Of a stretch of 5,944 nucleotides of DNA, positions 5,587-5,944 are shown in pieces; position 1 is the stretch's first letter, and every line of letters starts with the position of its first letter. Made by a program: the position numbers and the translations under genes. The stretch is taken from NCBI GenBank assembly GCA_028291845.1, contig JAQGNM010000380.1:1-5944 (forward strand), in the 5' to 3' direction. The notes below the pieces were generated by a model that saw only the letters and a list, made by a program, of their open reading frames with translations, made no database searches and had not been told where the DNA came from. Origin of the DNA: Massilia sp. Lineage in GTDB: Bacteria > Pseudomonadota > Gammaproteobacteria > Burkholderiales > Burkholderiaceae_D.

Positions 5587-5944
5587 TCAGGCGCGCGGCA
5601 CGGGTTGAAAATCGATGAAGCGGGGCGCGCCGAAGGCAGCGCCGGCAGCGGCCACCAGCAGCTCGTCGAGCCGCCTGGCGCCGGTGGCCTCGCACCAGGC
5701 ACATTCTTCGCTGGTGCGCCGCAGCAGCCTGGCCAGCGCGGCCGGCACCGATGCCGGAATCGCCGGCGGATCGCCGCCGGCGAGCGGCGCCAGCATGGCG
5801 CGCATCGACCACGCTGCCTGCTGCAGGTCGCGTGCGAATGCGGCGCCGCCGGCAGCGGGGCCAGGCTGCACCGCGCCCGCCCAGCCGATGATCAGGATGC
5901 CGTGGTCGCGCGGCTGCACCAGCAGGTGGGCCGGGTACAAGCGT
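5587..5944 (-). CDS. C-terminal part of a degenerate protein-kinase-like protein (5' end outside window)
   Basis: About 118 residues are visible. The only start in view is a TTG at the edge (5940) and the frame stays open beyond it, so the gene is taken as cut by the window. The first 25 residues read like the catalytic loop and DFG region of a protein kinase: YPAHLLVQPRDHG, then ILIIGWAGAV where DFG/DW is expected, with Gly replacing the metal-binding Asp. The tail, with MLAPLAGGDPP, then SVPAALARLL, a DELL helix and a final PRFIDFQPVP, resembles the C-lobe end of bacterial kinase-like proteins ending in a 'GPRxFRPFxMP'-type motif, as I recall them. The activation segment is very short and no APE motif is seen, pointing to a pseudokinase. 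It ends 33 bases before the VWA gene and appears to be in the same operon. The kinase assignment is moderate and relies on motif memory. Confidence 0.55.
   Translation of the reverse strand, partial: RLYPAHLLVQPRDHGILIIGWAGAVQPGPAAGGAAFARDLQQAAWSMRAMLAPLAGGDPPAIPASVPAALARLLRRTSEECAWCEATGARRLDELLVAAAGAAFGAPRFIDFQPVPRA

Noticed and set aside
3365..5812. 815-codon open frame on the minus strand spanning the three operon genes
   Set aside because: It is out of frame with the PurA-like and VWA genes, which carry clear motifs. Its translation is Arg/Pro/Gly-rich, typical of a shadow frame in GC-rich DNA.

Overview
The window is GC-rich, with dense coding that leaves long open shadow frames. The best match is a high-GC betaproteobacterium of the Oxalobacteraceae type (Massilia, Duganella or Janthinobacterium-like). 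That guess rests on protein style, above all the cytoplasmic histidine kinase with an RsbRD-like N-terminus; no marker gene is present. No tRNA, rRNA, CRISPR array, transposase or attachment site was seen.

Layout. (1) Positions 1-211 hold no supported gene. (2) A cytoplasmic orphan sensor histidine kinase lies on the plus strand at 212-1372. (3) A HipA/HipB-type toxin-antitoxin pair lies on the minus strand at 3087-1501, convergent with the kinase. The toxin gene comes first and the antitoxin ATG directly follows the toxin stop codon. Its AT-richer upstream region (about 3088-3180) carries a plausible promoter and inverted repeats suited to autoregulation. (4) A minus-strand operon enters from the right edge and reads: the 3' end of a degenerate protein-kinase-like protein (5944-5587), a VWA-domain protein with a MIDAS-type motif (5553-4588), and a PurA-family adenylosuccinate synthetase paralogue (4575-3250). 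A large stem-loop overlaps the last stop codon.

How the genes may work together. The right-hand operon is the most interesting part. It combines a kinase-like protein, a metal-binding VWA scaffold and a purine-ligase paralogue. The paralogue keeps the catalytic Asp and His but has altered IMP- and aspartate-binding positions. This looks like an uncharacterised signalling or stress/conflict module that may make or sense a nucleotide-like metabolite. It sits directly beside a toxin-antitoxin pair, as expected for an accessory region. The family calls are sequence readings; the joint function is inference. The operon's upstream part lies outside the window.
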